DNA of 64,000 nt, taken from positions 99,445-163,444 of the forward strand of contig PHAB01000005.1 in assembly GCA_002840275.1 (NCBI GenBank), read 5' to 3'. Source of the stretch: Firmicutes bacterium HGW-Firmicutes-14. GTDB taxonomy: Bacteria; Bacillota; Thermincolia; Thermincolales; UBA2595. The position numbers and the translations under genes were made by a program. Shown here one piece after another: positions 1-9,483 of the stretch. Numbering within the stretch: the stretch's first letter is position 1; the number at the start of each line of letters is the position of its first letter. The notes under the pieces are model-generated. The model was not told where the DNA came from. It saw only the letters and a program-made list of their open reading frames with translations, and did no database searches.

Positions 1-420
1 CCTAATGATTTAAGGATTGATGTGTTCTGTTCCAGCGGCCCCGGCGGGCAGTCGGTAAACACCACCCAGTCGGCTGTGCGGGTTACCCACATCCCGACCG
101 GTATAGTAGTCTCCTGCCAGGATGAGAAGTCCCAGCATAAGAATAAGGATAAAGCCATGAAGGTCCTCAGGGCCAGGCTGCTTGACAAGGCCCAGGAGGA
201 ACAGAGTGCTCAGCTGGCCAGTACCAGAAAGAGCCAGGTCGGCACAGGTGACCGGAGTGAGAGGATAAGGACATACAACTTTCCCCAGGGCCGGGTGACC
301 GACCACCGGATAGGACTTACCCTGCACAGGCTTGGACAGGTTCTGGAAGGGGAGCTGGAGGACATTATCCAGGCGCTTATCACCACTGACCAGGCGGAAA
401 AGCTGAAGCAGGTGGAGTAA
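1..420 (+). CDS. prfA: Peptide chain release factor 1, C-terminal part (cut by window edge)
   Basis: RF1 recognises UAA/UAG stop codons in the ribosomal A site and triggers peptidyl-tRNA hydrolysis. The reading frame is open from base 1, so the gene starts outside the window; only about 139 C-terminal residues are present. The catalytic GGQ loop is visible as [12 protein letters not shown], followed by the family-typical stretch ending [17 protein letters not shown] and the C-terminal region with [15 protein letters not shown]. The stop codon overlaps the prmC start (TAATG), as expected because PrmC methylates the glutamine of this same GGQ motif. RF1 rather than RF2 is favoured by the prmC neighbour and the Bacillus-like gene order, but the stop-codon recognition motif lies outside the window. 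Confidence 0.93.
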   Translation, partial: PNDLRIDVFCSSGPGGQSVNTTQSAVRVTHIPTGIVVSCQDEKSQHKNKDKAMKVLRARLLDKAQEEQSAQLASTRKSQVGTGDRSERIRTYNFPQGRVTDHRIGLTLHRLGQVLEGELEDIIQALITTDQAEKLKQVE

Positions 421-1304
421 TGTCACCATTGACCATTGGAGAAGCCCTGGCCGGGGCGGCGGAGACACTGCGCAGCCGGGGCATTGATACTGCACGCCTG
501 GATGCGGAAGTCCTGCTTGCTTTTGTTTTAAATACCTCCCGGCTGGATTTGCACGTAAATTCAAGGGAGGTTTTGCCGGACGGTATTTGGCATGGCTATA
601 ATACTCTGATTGAAAGACGGGCCGGGCGGGAACCTGTTGCATATATAACCGGGGAGAAGGAATTCATGTCCCTGGCCTTTTATGTGGACAGGAATGTGCT
701 TGTTCCGCGGCCGGAAACTGAAATACTGGTAGAATGGATCATTGAGAAGATAAGGGAAAGGCCGGGTTTTTCCACCCGGAGACCTGTAATTATGGATGTT
801 GGGACAGGCAGCGGCAGTATTGCGGTCAGCCTGGCTAAATATGTATCCCGGGCCGAGGTCTGGGCAGTTGACATTTCGGAAAAAGCCCTGGATACAGCCT
901 GTAGAAATGCCAGGACCCACAAAGTGGATGACAGGATAAGTTTTCTGCAGAGTGACCTTTTGACCGGCATTCCCGCCGGATTAAAGGGAAGGGTAGATTT
1001 CATGGCTGCCAACCTGCCGTATATACCGTCGCGGGAGATCCCACATTTGATGGCTGAGGTTGCGGGTTTTGAACCTTATATTGCTCTAAACGGAGGAGGT
1101 GATGGCCTGGACTTGTACCGGAAGCTTATTCCACAAGCCCGGGAGGTTTTGCATACCTGTGGATGGCTGGGCATGGAAGTGGGTGCCGCTCAGGCTGAAA
1201 AGCTGGCACCACTGCTGTCTGAACGTATTTGGGGGGAAAGTGCTGTTGTATTGAAGGACTACACCGGGGTTGACAGGTTTGTAGTCGTGCAAAAGAAAAA
1301 CTAA
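420..1304 (+). CDS. prmC: Release factor glutamine N5-methyltransferase PrmC (HemK)
   Basis: Transfers methyl from S-adenosylmethionine to the glutamine side chain of the GGQ motif in release factors. 294 residues, the normal length. An N-terminal helical substrate-binding domain (about 1-90) precedes the Rossmann methyltransferase domain: VPRPETE at 95-101 and the SAM-binding DVGTGSGSIA at 126-135. The catalytic motif, usually NPPY, reads NLPY (198-201); the functional Asn, third-position Pro and Tyr are kept, so activity is expected. The ATG overlaps the last base of the prfA stop, which implies translational coupling. Best read as a prfA-prmC operon. Confidence 0.95.
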   Translation: MSPLTIGEALAGAAETLRSRGIDTARLDAEVLLAFVLNTSRLDLHVNSREVLPDGIWHGYNTLIERRAGREPVAYITGEKEFMSLAFYVDRNVLVPRPETEILVEWIIEKIRERPGFSTRRPVIMDVGTGSGSIAVSLAKYVSRAEVWAVDISEKALDTACRNARTHKVDDRISFLQSDLLTGIPAGLKGRVDFMAANLPYIPSREIPHLMAEVAGFEPYIALNGGGDGLDLYRKLIPQAREVLHTCGWLGMEVGAAQAEKLAPLLSERIWGESAVVLKDYTGVDRFVVVQKKN

Positions 1305-1322
1305 AGAAGAGAGGTTTAGTCT

Positions 1323-2606
1323 ATGGAGAGCCAAATTCAGGCCTATATAGCCGTGGTTGTCTTTTTGCTGACCTATGCCTTAATTATTTCAGAAAAGATT
1401 CACCGGACAGTAGTTGCTTTGATGGGCGGTTTACTGCTCATATTCCTCGGAATCCTGCACCAGGGTACGGCAGTGGAGATGATTGACTTCAATACCCTGG
1501 GACTTCTGACGGGGATGATGATTATCGTTGGTATTACCAAGCGCACCGGTGTATTTGAGTTTCTGGCCATTAAATCTGCCAAGTGGGCAGAGGGAGACCC
1601 GTGGAAGCTGATGCTGGCCCTGTCTTTAATTACAGCTGTGGGTTCAGCTTTCCTCGATAATGTGACAACAGTCCTCCTCATCGTACCGGTTACTTTCTCC
1701 ATTACCGAAGAATTAAAAGTCCCACCCCTTCCGTTCCTGATTACGGAGATAATTGCCTCAAATGTGGGCGGAACTGCAACCCTGATCGGAGACCCGCCCA
1801 ATATCATGATTGGCAGCCAGACCCACCTGGGTTTTATGGATTTTGTTATCAACCTTACCCCTGTGGTAATTCCTATTTTTATCCTTACCATGTTATGCCT
1901 GAAGTTTATTTATGGCAGACGGATGAAGGTGGAAGAGGAACTTAAACAGAAGATAATGGAATTCGATGAGTATGCTGCCATCAAGGATTCCGGACTTTTG
2001 AAAAAATGCCTGTTTATATTAGGCTTAACTATATTGGGCTTTATCCTTCACCAGTTTGTACATATGGAATCAGCGACCATTGCCCTGGGCGGGGGGACCC
2101 TCCTGATGCTGATCACCAGGACGAACCCTGAACACGCCCTGCATGAAGTGGAGTGGCCTGTCATTTTCTTCTTTATAGGCCTGTTTGTCCTGGTCGGAGG
2201 ACTGGAAGAAACCGGTATAATTGAGGGTCTGGCCAAGAGGGCCCTGGAGTTCACCGGCGGGGAGATGGTATCTACCGCTATGATAGTTCTGTGGCTGTCG
2301 GCCATTGCCTCGGCTTTTGTCGATAACATACCGTTCGTGGCTACCATGATTCCCCTGCTCAAAACCATGGGTGAGCTCGGCGGTATGGGTAACATCGACC
2401 CCCTGTGGTGGTCCCTGGCCCTGGGCGCCTGCCTGGGCGGCAACGGGACACTGATTGGGGCGTCGGCTAATGTCATAGTTGCAGGGATGGCCGAACACCG
2501 CAAACACCCGATATCATTCCTTGGGTTCATGAAAGTGGCCTTTCCGCTGATGATTATGTCTATTATTATTTCATCAGTATACGTATATTTCCGTTACTTA
2601 ATGTAA
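1323..2606 (+). CDS. ArsB/NhaD-family ion transporter, copy 1
   Basis: A 427-residue integral membrane protein of the ion-transporter superfamily that holds ArsB arsenite pumps, NhaD Na+/H+ antiporters and related SLC13-like carriers. It has about 10-12 hydrophobic segments and two re-entrant-loop-like motifs: GGTATLIGDPPNIMIG near 155 and its C-terminal counterpart GGNGTLIGASANVIVAG near 376. The two halves also share the FLDNVTTVLL / FVDNIPFVAT motif pair, typical of inverted-repeat carriers. The substrate cannot be read from sequence; no arsR or arsC is adjacent, so an arsenite role is not supported. An AGAGAGG ribosome site precedes ATG. It lies 18 bases after prmC and is followed by a near-identical paralogue. 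Confidence 0.85.
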   Translation: MESQIQAYIAVVVFLLTYALIISEKIHRTVVALMGGLLLIFLGILHQGTAVEMIDFNTLGLLTGMMIIVGITKRTGVFEFLAIKSAKWAEGDPWKLMLALSLITAVGSAFLDNVTTVLLIVPVTFSITEELKVPPLPFLITEIIASNVGGTATLIGDPPNIMIGSQTHLGFMDFVINLTPVVIPIFILTMLCLKFIYGRRMKVEEELKQKIMEFDEYAAIKDSGLLKKCLFILGLTILGFILHQFVHMESATIALGGGTLLMLITRTNPEHALHEVEWPVIFFFIGLFVLVGGLEETGIIEGLAKRALEFTGGEMVSTAMIVLWLSAIASAFVDNIPFVATMIPLLKTMGELGGMGNIDPLWWSLALGACLGGNGTLIGASANVIVAGMAEHRKHPISFLGFMKVAFPLMIMSIIISSVYVYFRYLM

Positions 2607-2742
2607 AAATTTATTGAAGATAAATTTACTGAATATAAGTTTATTAAAGATAATTGAAATTTTTCAGAATGAGAGGTGAAAAAAATGAACATATATTATG
2701 GTATCGGGTGACACTGGAGGACAACATTAAAAGGAGGTTAAA

Positions 2743-4014
2743 ATGCAGGCATATATAGCGATAGCGGTATTTTTGATAACATATGCACTGATTATTTCCG
2801 AAAAGATTCACCGGACGGTAGTTGCCCTTCTGGGGGGGCTGCTGGTTATTTTCCTGGGGATACTTCACCAGGAAACAGCGGTTGAGATGATCGACTTCAA
2901 TACCCTCGGGCTGTTGACCGGGATGATGATCATAGTTGGGATTACCAAGCGCACGGGTGTATTTGAATACCTGGCAATAAAGTCTGCCAAGTGGGCCAAG
3001 GGAGACCCGTGGATGCTCATGCTGGCCCTGGCCACCATCACGGCAGTGGGGTCGGCCCTGCTGGACAATGTAACAACGGTGCTGCTCATCGTACCGGTTA
3101 CGTTCTCTATTACAGAAGAATTGAAGATTCATCCCATGCCTTTCCTCATCACTGAGATTATTGCTTCAAATGTGGGAGGAACGGCAACCCTTATCGGGGA
3201 CCCGCCCAATATCATGATTGGCAGCCAGACCCATCTTGGTTTTATGGATTTCCTGGTTAACCTGGCTCCCGTGGCTGTTGTCGTTTATATACTGACAATG
3301 ATCTGCCTGAAATATATTTATGGCAGGCATCTTCATGTTGAAGAGAGCCAAAAACAGAAAATAATGCGATTTGATGAATTTGCGGCTATAAAGGATACCA
3401 GTCTCCTGAAGAAATGCCTTTTTGTCCTGGGTCTTACCATCCTGGGGTTTGTCCTTCACCAGTTCATCCACATGGAATCGGCGACTATTGCCCTGGGCGG
3501 TGGCGTTCTGCTGATGCTGATTACCAGGACAGATCCGGACAAAGTGCTGCATGAAGTTGAATGGCCGGTTATATTCTTCTTCATCGGGTTGTTTGTCTTG
3601 GTCGGCGGGCTGGAGGAAACAGGTGTCATCGAGAACCTGGCCGTACAGTCCCTGGAACTGACCGGCGGAGATATGACGGCTACAGCACTGATTATACTGT
3701 GGCTGTCGGCCATTGCCTCAGCCTTTGTTGACAACATACCCTTTGTGGCCACCATGATTCCCCTGCTCCATACCATGGGTGAACTGGGGGGCCTGGGGAA
3801 TATTGACCCCCTGTGGTGGTCCCTGGCCCTGGGCGCCTGCCTGGGAGGTAACGGGACCCTTATCGGGGCATCAGCCAACGTCATAGTGGCAGGCATGGCT
3901 GAACACAGGAAATATCCCATTTCATTCTTAGGATTCATGAAAGTTGCCTTCCCGTTAATGATAATGTCCATTATAGTTTCTTCGGGATATGTTTACCTGC
4001 GGTACCTTATGTGA
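2743..4014 (+). CDS. ArsB/NhaD-family ion transporter, copy 2 (tandem paralogue)
   Basis: A 423-residue paralogue of the gene at 1323-2606, colinear along its whole length with the same GGTATLIGDPPN and GGNGTLIGASAN loops. Differences are scattered, mostly conservative, and concentrated in the central cytoplasmic loop around residues 195-215 and in the segment around 300-315. This indicates an in-place tandem duplication followed by point divergence. Start is the ATG behind a strong AAAAGGAGGT site. The 136-base gap before it is AT-rich and holds an 8-codon ORF (2685-2711) with its own AGAGGTGA site, which could be a leader peptide but is too short to support. Substrate unknown; ion antiport is the family expectation. 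Confidence 0.85.
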   Translation: MQAYIAIAVFLITYALIISEKIHRTVVALLGGLLVIFLGILHQETAVEMIDFNTLGLLTGMMIIVGITKRTGVFEYLAIKSAKWAKGDPWMLMLALATITAVGSALLDNVTTVLLIVPVTFSITEELKIHPMPFLITEIIASNVGGTATLIGDPPNIMIGSQTHLGFMDFLVNLAPVAVVVYILTMICLKYIYGRHLHVEESQKQKIMRFDEFAAIKDTSLLKKCLFVLGLTILGFVLHQFIHMESATIALGGGVLLMLITRTDPDKVLHEVEWPVIFFFIGLFVLVGGLEETGVIENLAVQSLELTGGDMTATALIILWLSAIASAFVDNIPFVATMIPLLHTMGELGGLGNIDPLWWSLALGACLGGNGTLIGASANVIVAGMAEHRKYPISFLGFMKVAFPLMIMSIIVSSGYVYLRYLM

Positions 4015-4078
4015 AAAATCGGAGAACTTTTACCTAATGTAAGGCGCTTAGTTAAGGTATATAATAACCGGGTAACTG

Positions 4079-4106
4079 GGGGAACTCGCAAGAGTTTCCC
4101 TTTGCC
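4079..4106 (+). terminator. Terminator-like hairpin after the transporter pair
   Basis: GGGGAACTC (4079-4087) pairs with GAGTTTCCC (4092-4100) across a GCAA tetraloop, nine base pairs including one G-U. It is followed only by a short TTT, so termination may be weak. It separates the transporter pair from tsaC and could be an attenuator instead. Confidence 0.45.
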
Positions 4107-4164
4107 GTTAGGTGGTATGAAAAGCGTCTGCAGGGTATAATTGTGGTGATGGGGTGAAATTCAG

Positions 4165-5202
4165 GTGGATATGGTAAAAACCGAAGTAATCAAAATAACG
4201 GGTCCCGGATTTAAAATGGCCGGTGCGGCACAGGTCATAAAGGACGGGGGACTGGTGGCTTTCCCCACGGAAACGGTCTACGGGCTGGGGGCCAATGCAC
4301 TGGACCCGGGGGCAGTGGCCGGGATATTCCGCGCCAAGGGGAGGCCGTCAGATAATCCCCTGATAGTACATATCTCGGATATTGACCAGGTGGATGAGCT
4401 TTCCGATGATGTTACAGTACCGGCCAGGCGGCTGATGGAGGCTTTCTGGCCCGGGCCCCTGACGTTGGTCCTTCATAAAAAGCCCCATATTCCCGATGCT
4501 ATAACAGCAGGGCTTGATACGGTAGCTGTACGTATGCCTGACCATCCTGCCGCCCTTGAATTAATAAGGACTGCAGGAGTCCCCGTGGCCGCGCCTTCGG
4601 CAAACAGTTCAGGGAAACCCAGTCCCACCACTGCCCGGCACGTACTGGAAGACCTGGATGGAAAGATAGAGATGATTTTGGACGGGGGGGCCTGCCGGGT
4701 CGGACTGGAATCAACAGTAATGGACATGACCGCCGAGCCGCCGGTTATACTGCGCCCGGGAGGGGTAACAAGAGAAGAAATCGAAAGCGTTATCGGACAC
4801 GTGGAAACGGCATTTTGGCAGGGGACGGTGCCGAGGTCTCCGGGTATGAAGTACAGGCATTACTCTCCCCGGGCTGAGGTAATTGTTGTGGCAGGCGACG
4901 ACTATGAGAGGATTTACGAAAAAACTGCCGTCCTGCTCCGGAAATACCGTTCTCTCAACAAAAAAACAGGAATTCTGGCTTCTGCGGAAACGGCCAGGGG
5001 TTATCCTGCGGAAGAGGTTTTCACTGTGGGATCCCGCAGCAGCCTGGAAACCGTTGCCCAAAACCTCTTCTACGGGCTGCGCTTCCTGGATTTGCAGGGG
5101 GTTGATATCATAATCGCCGAGGGGTATCCTGAAACAGGTATAGGTACAGCCATCATGAACCGGTTGAAGAAAGCTGCGGGGAACAACGTTATCCAGGCTT
5201 AA
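4165..5202 (+). CDS. tsaC: L-threonylcarbamoyladenylate synthase (Sua5/YwlC type)
   Basis: Makes threonylcarbamoyl-AMP from threonine, bicarbonate and ATP, the first step of t6A37 modification of ANN-reading tRNAs. 345 residues: N-terminal YrdC domain (about 12-205) with VAFPTETVYGLGANA, a KGRPSDNPLIVHI region and APSANSSGKPSPT, then the C-terminal Sua5 domain (about 225-345). The linker PRSPGMKYRHYSP, which closes the active site in Sua5, is present. Start is GTG at 4165, eight bases after GGGGTGA; an ATG two codons later has poorer spacing. The position next to mntP, ywlE and rpiB matches B. subtilis ywlC. Confidence 0.95.
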   Translation: MDMVKTEVIKITGPGFKMAGAAQVIKDGGLVAFPTETVYGLGANALDPGAVAGIFRAKGRPSDNPLIVHISDIDQVDELSDDVTVPARRLMEAFWPGPLTLVLHKKPHIPDAITAGLDTVAVRMPDHPAALELIRTAGVPVAAPSANSSGKPSPTTARHVLEDLDGKIEMILDGGACRVGLESTVMDMTAEPPVILRPGGVTREEIESVIGHVETAFWQGTVPRSPGMKYRHYSPRAEVIVVAGDDYERIYEKTAVLLRKYRSLNKKTGILASAETARGYPAEEVFTVGSRSSLETVAQNLFYGLRFLDLQGVDIIIAEGYPETGIGTAIMNRLKKAAGNNVIQA

Positions 5203-5294
5203 ATGAGTCTCCGGGCTTAAACCGGTCTCCTGGGCCGGTTACATATATTTTCCCTTTTCACAAAGACTATTAGTATTAGAAGGGGGGAACCGGT

Positions 5295-5837
5295 TTGAGC
5301 CTGTATACGATTTTGGCCTTATCCTTTGCCCTGAGTGCAGATGCCTTTTCCTTTTCCCTTGGCCTGGGCATGACCGGGGTCAGCCGCAGGCAGATTATAA
5401 TTATCAGCCTGACGGTACTGGCATTTCATATAATCATGCCCCTTACCGGGTATTTTGCCGGTGGGTTTTTTAAGTCCTTTACAGGCACATGGGCCGGTAT
5501 AACAGGGGCGGCGGTCCTGGTCCTCCTGGGCCTGAGGATGGTTTGGGAGAGCCTGTCAGATAAAGAAGAGAATATTTCACGCTATGTGCTTACCAGTGTC
5601 TATGGGATTGTACTGCTGGGAGCCGCGGTCAGCCTTGATGCCTTGAGCGTGGGTTTCACCCTTGGCACCCAGCGGGCTGCCCTGGGGTTGGCGACCGTTG
5701 CAATAGGCTTGGTTGCCGGGGCCATGACATATATCGGGCTGGGTTTTGGGCGGAAATTCGGGGAGTGGCTTGGCCAAAGGGCTGTCCTTTTAGGAGGATT
5801 TGTCCTTATATTTATAGGCATTAAACTTGCGTTATAA
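5295..5837 (+). CDS. mntP: Putative manganese efflux pump MntP
   Basis: A 180-residue membrane protein with six predicted helices arranged as two related halves. The conserved acidic motifs LSADAFSFSLGLG (N-terminal half) and AVSLDALSVGFTLG (C-terminal half) are those of the MntP/YebN family, which exports Mn2+. Start is TTG behind AGGGGGG. I looked for a yybP-ykoY manganese riboswitch in the 92 bases upstream and did not recognise one. Corresponds to B. subtilis ywlD by position. Confidence 0.9.
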   Translation: MSLYTILALSFALSADAFSFSLGLGMTGVSRRQIIIISLTVLAFHIIMPLTGYFAGGFFKSFTGTWAGITGAAVLVLLGLRMVWESLSDKEENISRYVLTSVYGIVLLGAAVSLDALSVGFTLGTQRAALGLATVAIGLVAGAMTYIGLGFGRKFGEWLGQRAVLLGGFVLIFIGIKLAL

Positions 5838-5856
5838 CGTAATGGGGGTGGTTGCC

Positions 5857-6327
5857 ATGAAGATTGTTTTTGTCTGTACGGGAAATACCTGCCGCAGTCC
5901 CATGGCAGAAGCCCTGGCCCGTAAATGGTGCAGCCTGAACGTTCCTGAAAGAGGGGATATCCGGGTAATGTCGGCCGGCCTGGCGGCCCTGGCGGGGTCC
6001 CCTGTTTCTTCACCTGCGCTGGAGGTCATGAAAAATGAAGGTATCAGCCTCACCGGCCACCGGGCCAGGCGGTTTTCAGAGGAACTGGCCCGGGACAGTG
6101 ACTTAATCCTGACCATGTCAGGAAGCCATAAGAAAACGCTGGTCAAAATGTTCCCTGAAGCGGCTGAAAAAATATTCACCCTGAGAGAATTCGCCGGTGA
6201 GGGGAATACTGATATTGCAGACCCCTTTGGACAGTCTGCTGCGGTCTACTGGTCCTGTGCTGTGGAAATCAAGGAACTGATAGATAAGATATTTCATAAG
6301 ATAATAAAACCAACCCAGGGAACTTAA
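5857..6327 (+). CDS. ywlE: Low-molecular-weight protein phosphatase, YwlE-like (arginine phosphatase candidate)
   Basis: A 156-residue LMW phosphatase. The P-loop CTGNTCRS starts at Cys7 with Arg13, and the general-acid Asp lies in the IADPFG segment near the C-terminus. Thr in the P-loop (CTGNTCR rather than CxGNICR) is characteristic of YwlE-type protein-arginine phosphatases that counteract McsB, and the gene sits exactly where ywlE sits in B. subtilis. Upstream in-frame TTG and ATG codons exist (5827, 5842), but the ATG at 5857 follows a GGGGGTGG site, gives the canonical N-terminus and is preferred. Arginine specificity is inferred from position and motif. Confidence 0.88.
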   Translation: MKIVFVCTGNTCRSPMAEALARKWCSLNVPERGDIRVMSAGLAALAGSPVSSPALEVMKNEGISLTGHRARRFSEELARDSDLILTMSGSHKKTLVKMFPEAAEKIFTLREFAGEGNTDIADPFGQSAAVYWSCAVEIKELIDKIFHKIIKPTQGT

Positions 6328-6429
6328 AGAATTATTTTTATTTTATAACAAACAAAAAGGGAAACGACCTTTGGTGTAGAAAATTAAAATTTATGCAGAA
6401 AATCGACAATTTATCGGGAGGCAGATTAA

Positions 6430-6885
6430 GTGAGCAGTCTTAAGATAGCCATTGGTTCTGACCATGCCGGTTTCAGGCTTAAGGAAGAAATTATCAGGAT
6501 GCTTAACGGGCAGCAGTACAAAATTAAAGATTTTGGGACATTTTCCGAGGAATCCGTTGATTATCCGGATATAGCCCTGGAAGTGGCCAGGGGCGTGAGA
6601 GACGGAGGTTTTGACCGGGGGATCCTTATCTGCGGGACAGGTATCGGAATAGGGATTGCCGCCAATAAAATGCAAGGGATCAGAGCTGCCCTCTGCCACG
6701 ATACTTTCTCAGCCAAGGCTTCCCGGGAGCATAATGATGCTAATATCCTGACTATGGGAGAACGGATTATCGGTCCCGGTCTGGCCATGGATATTGTGAA
6801 AGTGTGGCTGGAGACCGGTTTTGCCGGAGGGCGCCATGGCCGAAGGGTACAAAAAATTATGGATATCGAAAACACTGGTATATAG
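6430..6885 (+). CDS. rpiB: Ribose-5-phosphate isomerase B
   Basis: Interconverts ribose-5-phosphate and ribulose-5-phosphate in the pentose phosphate pathway. 151 residues. The N-terminal [11 protein letters not shown] motif and the active-site Cys68 in [15 protein letters not shown] are both present, as is the C-terminal [10 protein letters not shown] region. GTG start behind CGGGAGG. It is followed 19 bases later by glyA, matching the B. subtilis ywlF-glyA order except that ywlG is absent. Confidence 0.95.
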   Translation: MSSLKIAIGSDHAGFRLKEEIIRMLNGQQYKIKDFGTFSEESVDYPDIALEVARGVRDGGFDRGILICGTGIGIGIAANKMQGIRAALCHDTFSAKASREHNDANILTMGERIIGPGLAMDIVKVWLETGFAGGRHGRRVQKIMDIENTGI

Positions 6886-6904
6886 TTGCGGGGAGGAAAA
6901 AGAT

Positions 6905-8152
6905 GTGGATGATGAACTCTATTTTGTCAAACAAATTGACCCGGAAGTTGCTGAAGCAATTGCCAAAGAAAAACACAGGCAGCAGAACAATATAGAACTT
7001 ATAGCATCGGAGAACTTCGTCAGCCGGGCGGTAATGGCCGCCCAGGGGGCAGTGCTGACTAATAAGTATGCCGAAGGATACCCCGGGAAACGGTATTACG
7101 GAGGCTGTGAATATGTCGATATAGTTGAGGAACTGGCTATTGAAAGGGCGAAAAAACTGTTTGATGCCGAACATGCCAATGCCCAGCCCCACTCGGGCGC
7201 CCAGGCCAACATGGCAGTTTACTTTGCGGCCATCAAGCCCGGGGATACGGTCCTCGGGATGAACCTCAGCCATGGCGGGCACCTTACCCACGGCAGTCCT
7301 GTTAACATGTCAGGCAAGTACTTCAACTTTGTACCATACGGAGTGGAGGAAGATACCGGCAGGATAAATTATGAGAAGGTCTTCAGCCAGGCATTTCAGC
7401 ACAAGCCCAAACTCATAGTGGCCGGGGCCAGCGCTTACCCGAGGATAATTGATTTTGTACAGCTGAAGGAAATAGCTGAGGAAGTGGGAGCCATGCTGAT
7501 GGTGGACATGGCCCATATCGCGGGCCTGGTAGCCGCGGGGCTTCACCCCACACCGGTCCCCCATGCTGATTTTGTAACCACTACCACCCATAAGACCCTC
7601 CGCGGGCCAAGGGGGGGAATGATCCTCTGCAAGCAAAAATATGCGGCAGCCATAGATAAAGCAGTATTCCCCGGAATCCAGGGAGGACCGCTGATGCATG
7701 TTATAGCCGCCAAGGCGGTGGCTCTTAAAGAAGCCCTGACCCCGGAGTTCAGGGAATACCAGGTACAGGTTGTGAAAAATGCCCAGGCCCTTGCGGGTGC
7801 GCTGATGAAACGCGATTTCTGCATCGTGTCCGGCGGCACCGACAACCACCTGATGCTTGTTGACCTGAGAAACAAGGAAATTACAGGCAAAGAAGGAGAA
7901 GAAGTACTGGACAAGATCGGTGTGACCGTGAATAAAAATGCCATTCCTTTTGACCCCCAAAGCCCGGCTGTTACCAGTGGTATCAGAATCGGGACACCGG
8001 CGGCGACCAGCAGGGGCATGAAGGAAGAGGCCATGGAAAAGGTGGCTGAAATTATAGATATAGCGGTAACTAACCGGGATAAAGAGATTTACCTGGCCAA
8101 AGCCAAAAATATGGTTCGGGATTTATGTGAGCAATATCCTCTGTATAATTAA
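6905..8152 (+). CDS. glyA: Serine hydroxymethyltransferase
   Basis: PLP enzyme that converts serine and tetrahydrofolate to glycine and methylene-THF, the main one-carbon source. 415 residues from GTG 6905, which follows GGGGAGG; the frame is open further upstream to 6821 inside rpiB but no ribosome site supports that. The PLP lysine is Lys230 in [15 protein letters not shown]. Other family signatures: [27 protein letters not shown] and [10 protein letters not shown]. Length and N-terminus match Bacillus GlyA. Confidence 0.97.
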   Translation: MDDELYFVKQIDPEVAEAIAKEKHRQQNNIELIASENFVSRAVMAAQGAVLTNKYAEGYPGKRYYGGCEYVDIVEELAIERAKKLFDAEHANAQPHSGAQANMAVYFAAIKPGDTVLGMNLSHGGHLTHGSPVNMSGKYFNFVPYGVEEDTGRINYEKVFSQAFQHKPKLIVAGASAYPRIIDFVQLKEIAEEVGAMLMVDMAHIAGLVAAGLHPTPVPHADFVTTTTHKTLRGPRGGMILCKQKYAAAIDKAVFPGIQGGPLMHVIAAKAVALKEALTPEFREYQVQVVKNAQALAGALMKRDFCIVSGGTDNHLMLVDLRNKEITGKEGEEVLDKIGVTVNKNAIPFDPQSPAVTSGIRIGTPAATSRGMKEEAMEKVAEIIDIAVTNRDKEIYLAKAKNMVRDLCEQYPLYN

Positions 8153-8214
8153 TCCGGCTGCCAGGTTTGTTGACAGATAATGGGTTGTTCAACGGATAAT
8201 ATTGAGGTGAAATT

Positions 8215-9369
8215 GTGGACAAACTTAAAGTACTTGCTGTTTTTGGGACTCGTCCGGAAGCGATAAAAATGGCTCCTCTGGTCAAGGAACTGCAGAACCG
8301 TCCAGGCCGGATATCCTGCAAAGTGGCCGTGACTGCCCAGCACCGGGAAATGTTAGACCAGGTTTTGGAATTATTTGATATCAAACCGGCATATGATTTA
8401 AACATAATGCTTCCCAACCAGACACTGTATGAAATAACAACAAGGGCGCTGACAGGCCTGAATGAAATACTGGAACAGGAAAAACCGGACATTGTCCTGG
8501 TCCACGGGGATACGACCACAACCTTTGCCGCCAGTCTGGCTGCCTTTTACCGGCAGATAAAGGTAGGGCATGTGGAGGCCGGTCTTCGCACGGGAAATAA
8601 ATATTCCCCGTATCCTGAGGAGATGAACAGGAAGCTGACAGGCACATTGGCGGATATTCACTTTGCACCTACCACAAATGCAAGGGATAACCTTCTCAAG
8701 GAGGGTGCAGACCCCGGAACGATACTGGTTACAGGGAATACCGTTATTGATGCCCTTATGGCAACAATCAGGGATAATTATGTCTTTGGCGACCCTGTCC
8801 TGGATGGGATTGATTTTCAGAAGAAAAGGGTCCTGGTGGTTACCACCCACCGCCGGGAAAACCTCGGCGACCCCTTATACAGTGTGTACTGTGCATTAAA
8901 ATCGGTGGTGGAAAGATATCCGGATGTGGAGGTGGTTTTTCCGGTTCACAAAAACCCAAAAGTCAGGGAAATGGCGGAATCTGTCCTTGGCGGTCTTCCG
9001 GGGGTTCACCTGATAGACCCGCTGGAATATTCGCCATTTGTAAACCTGATGAACAAATCTTATATGGTTTTAACAGATTCCGGGGGTCTTCAGGAAGAAG
9101 CTCCTTCTCTGGGTAAACCGGTACTGGTCCTGAGGGATACCACTGAAAGGCCTGAGGCTGTGGAGGCAGGCACTGTTTTGATGGCGGGGACAGACAGGGA
9201 TGTGGTAAACAGGGCATGTACAGAACTGCTGGAAGATGCCGGCAAATATAAAATGATGGCCAATGCGGTTAACCCATATGGGGATGGGAAAGCCAGCGGA
9301 AGGATAGCAGCGGGGCTTGAGCATTTCTTTGGTCTCAGTGACAGGAAACCGGAGGAATTTACGGTATAA
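8215..9369 (+). CDS. wecB: UDP-N-acetylglucosamine 2-epimerase (non-hydrolysing)
   Basis: Converts UDP-GlcNAc to UDP-ManNAc, the donor used for linkage units and repeat units of cell-wall polymers (MnaA in B. subtilis). 384 residues, usual length. Motifs: FGTRPEAIKMAPLV at the N-terminus, VHGDTTTTFAA, HVEAGLRTG followed by the PEEMNRKL loop, and the C-terminal TDSGGLQEEAPSLGKPVL loop that binds the nucleotide. GTG start behind TTGAGGTGA. It replaces upp at this place in the Bacillus order and fits the wall-polymer theme (csaB, LCP, SLH) further along the window. Confidence 0.95.
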   Translation: MDKLKVLAVFGTRPEAIKMAPLVKELQNRPGRISCKVAVTAQHREMLDQVLELFDIKPAYDLNIMLPNQTLYEITTRALTGLNEILEQEKPDIVLVHGDTTTTFAASLAAFYRQIKVGHVEAGLRTGNKYSPYPEEMNRKLTGTLADIHFAPTTNARDNLLKEGADPGTILVTGNTVIDALMATIRDNYVFGDPVLDGIDFQKKRVLVVTTHRRENLGDPLYSVYCALKSVVERYPDVEVVFPVHKNPKVREMAESVLGGLPGVHLIDPLEYSPFVNLMNKSYMVLTDSGGLQEEAPSLGKPVLVLRDTTERPEAVEAGTVLMAGTDRDVVNRACTELLEDAGKYKMMANAVNPYGDGKASGRIAAGLEHFFGLSDRKPEEFTV

Positions 9370-9454
9370 CCTTTTTTTAAAAAATTATTTAAAAAATATC
9401 CTTAAAAAAAAGGAATTTGTAAAAAAACAGAGAATACAGTTTATGTTATATTTT

Positions 9455-9483
9455 TTGTCAAAACCCCGGACATACAATATATG
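9455..9483 (+). promoter_or_regulatory. Candidate sigma-A promoter of the atp operon
   Basis: TTGTCA (9455-9460) and TATATG (9478-9483) are separated by 17 bases in the 284-base AT-rich gap between wecB and atpZ. The gap otherwise holds A/T runs and no credible gene. The match to consensus is 5/6 and 4/6, so this is a candidate only. Confidence 0.4.

Noticed and set aside
2685..2711. 8-codon leader peptide before the second transporter
   Set aside because: Ribosome site is good, but eight codons without stalling residues or an attenuator hairpin cannot be supported.
1323..4014. Arsenite efflux operon
   Set aside because: Family includes ArsB, but there is no arsR, arsC or arsA nearby; the generic ion-transporter call is safer.
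5203..5294. yybP-ykoY manganese riboswitch before mntP
   Set aside because: Only 92 bases with a weak AACCGG/CCGGTT stem; conserved riboswitch core not seen.
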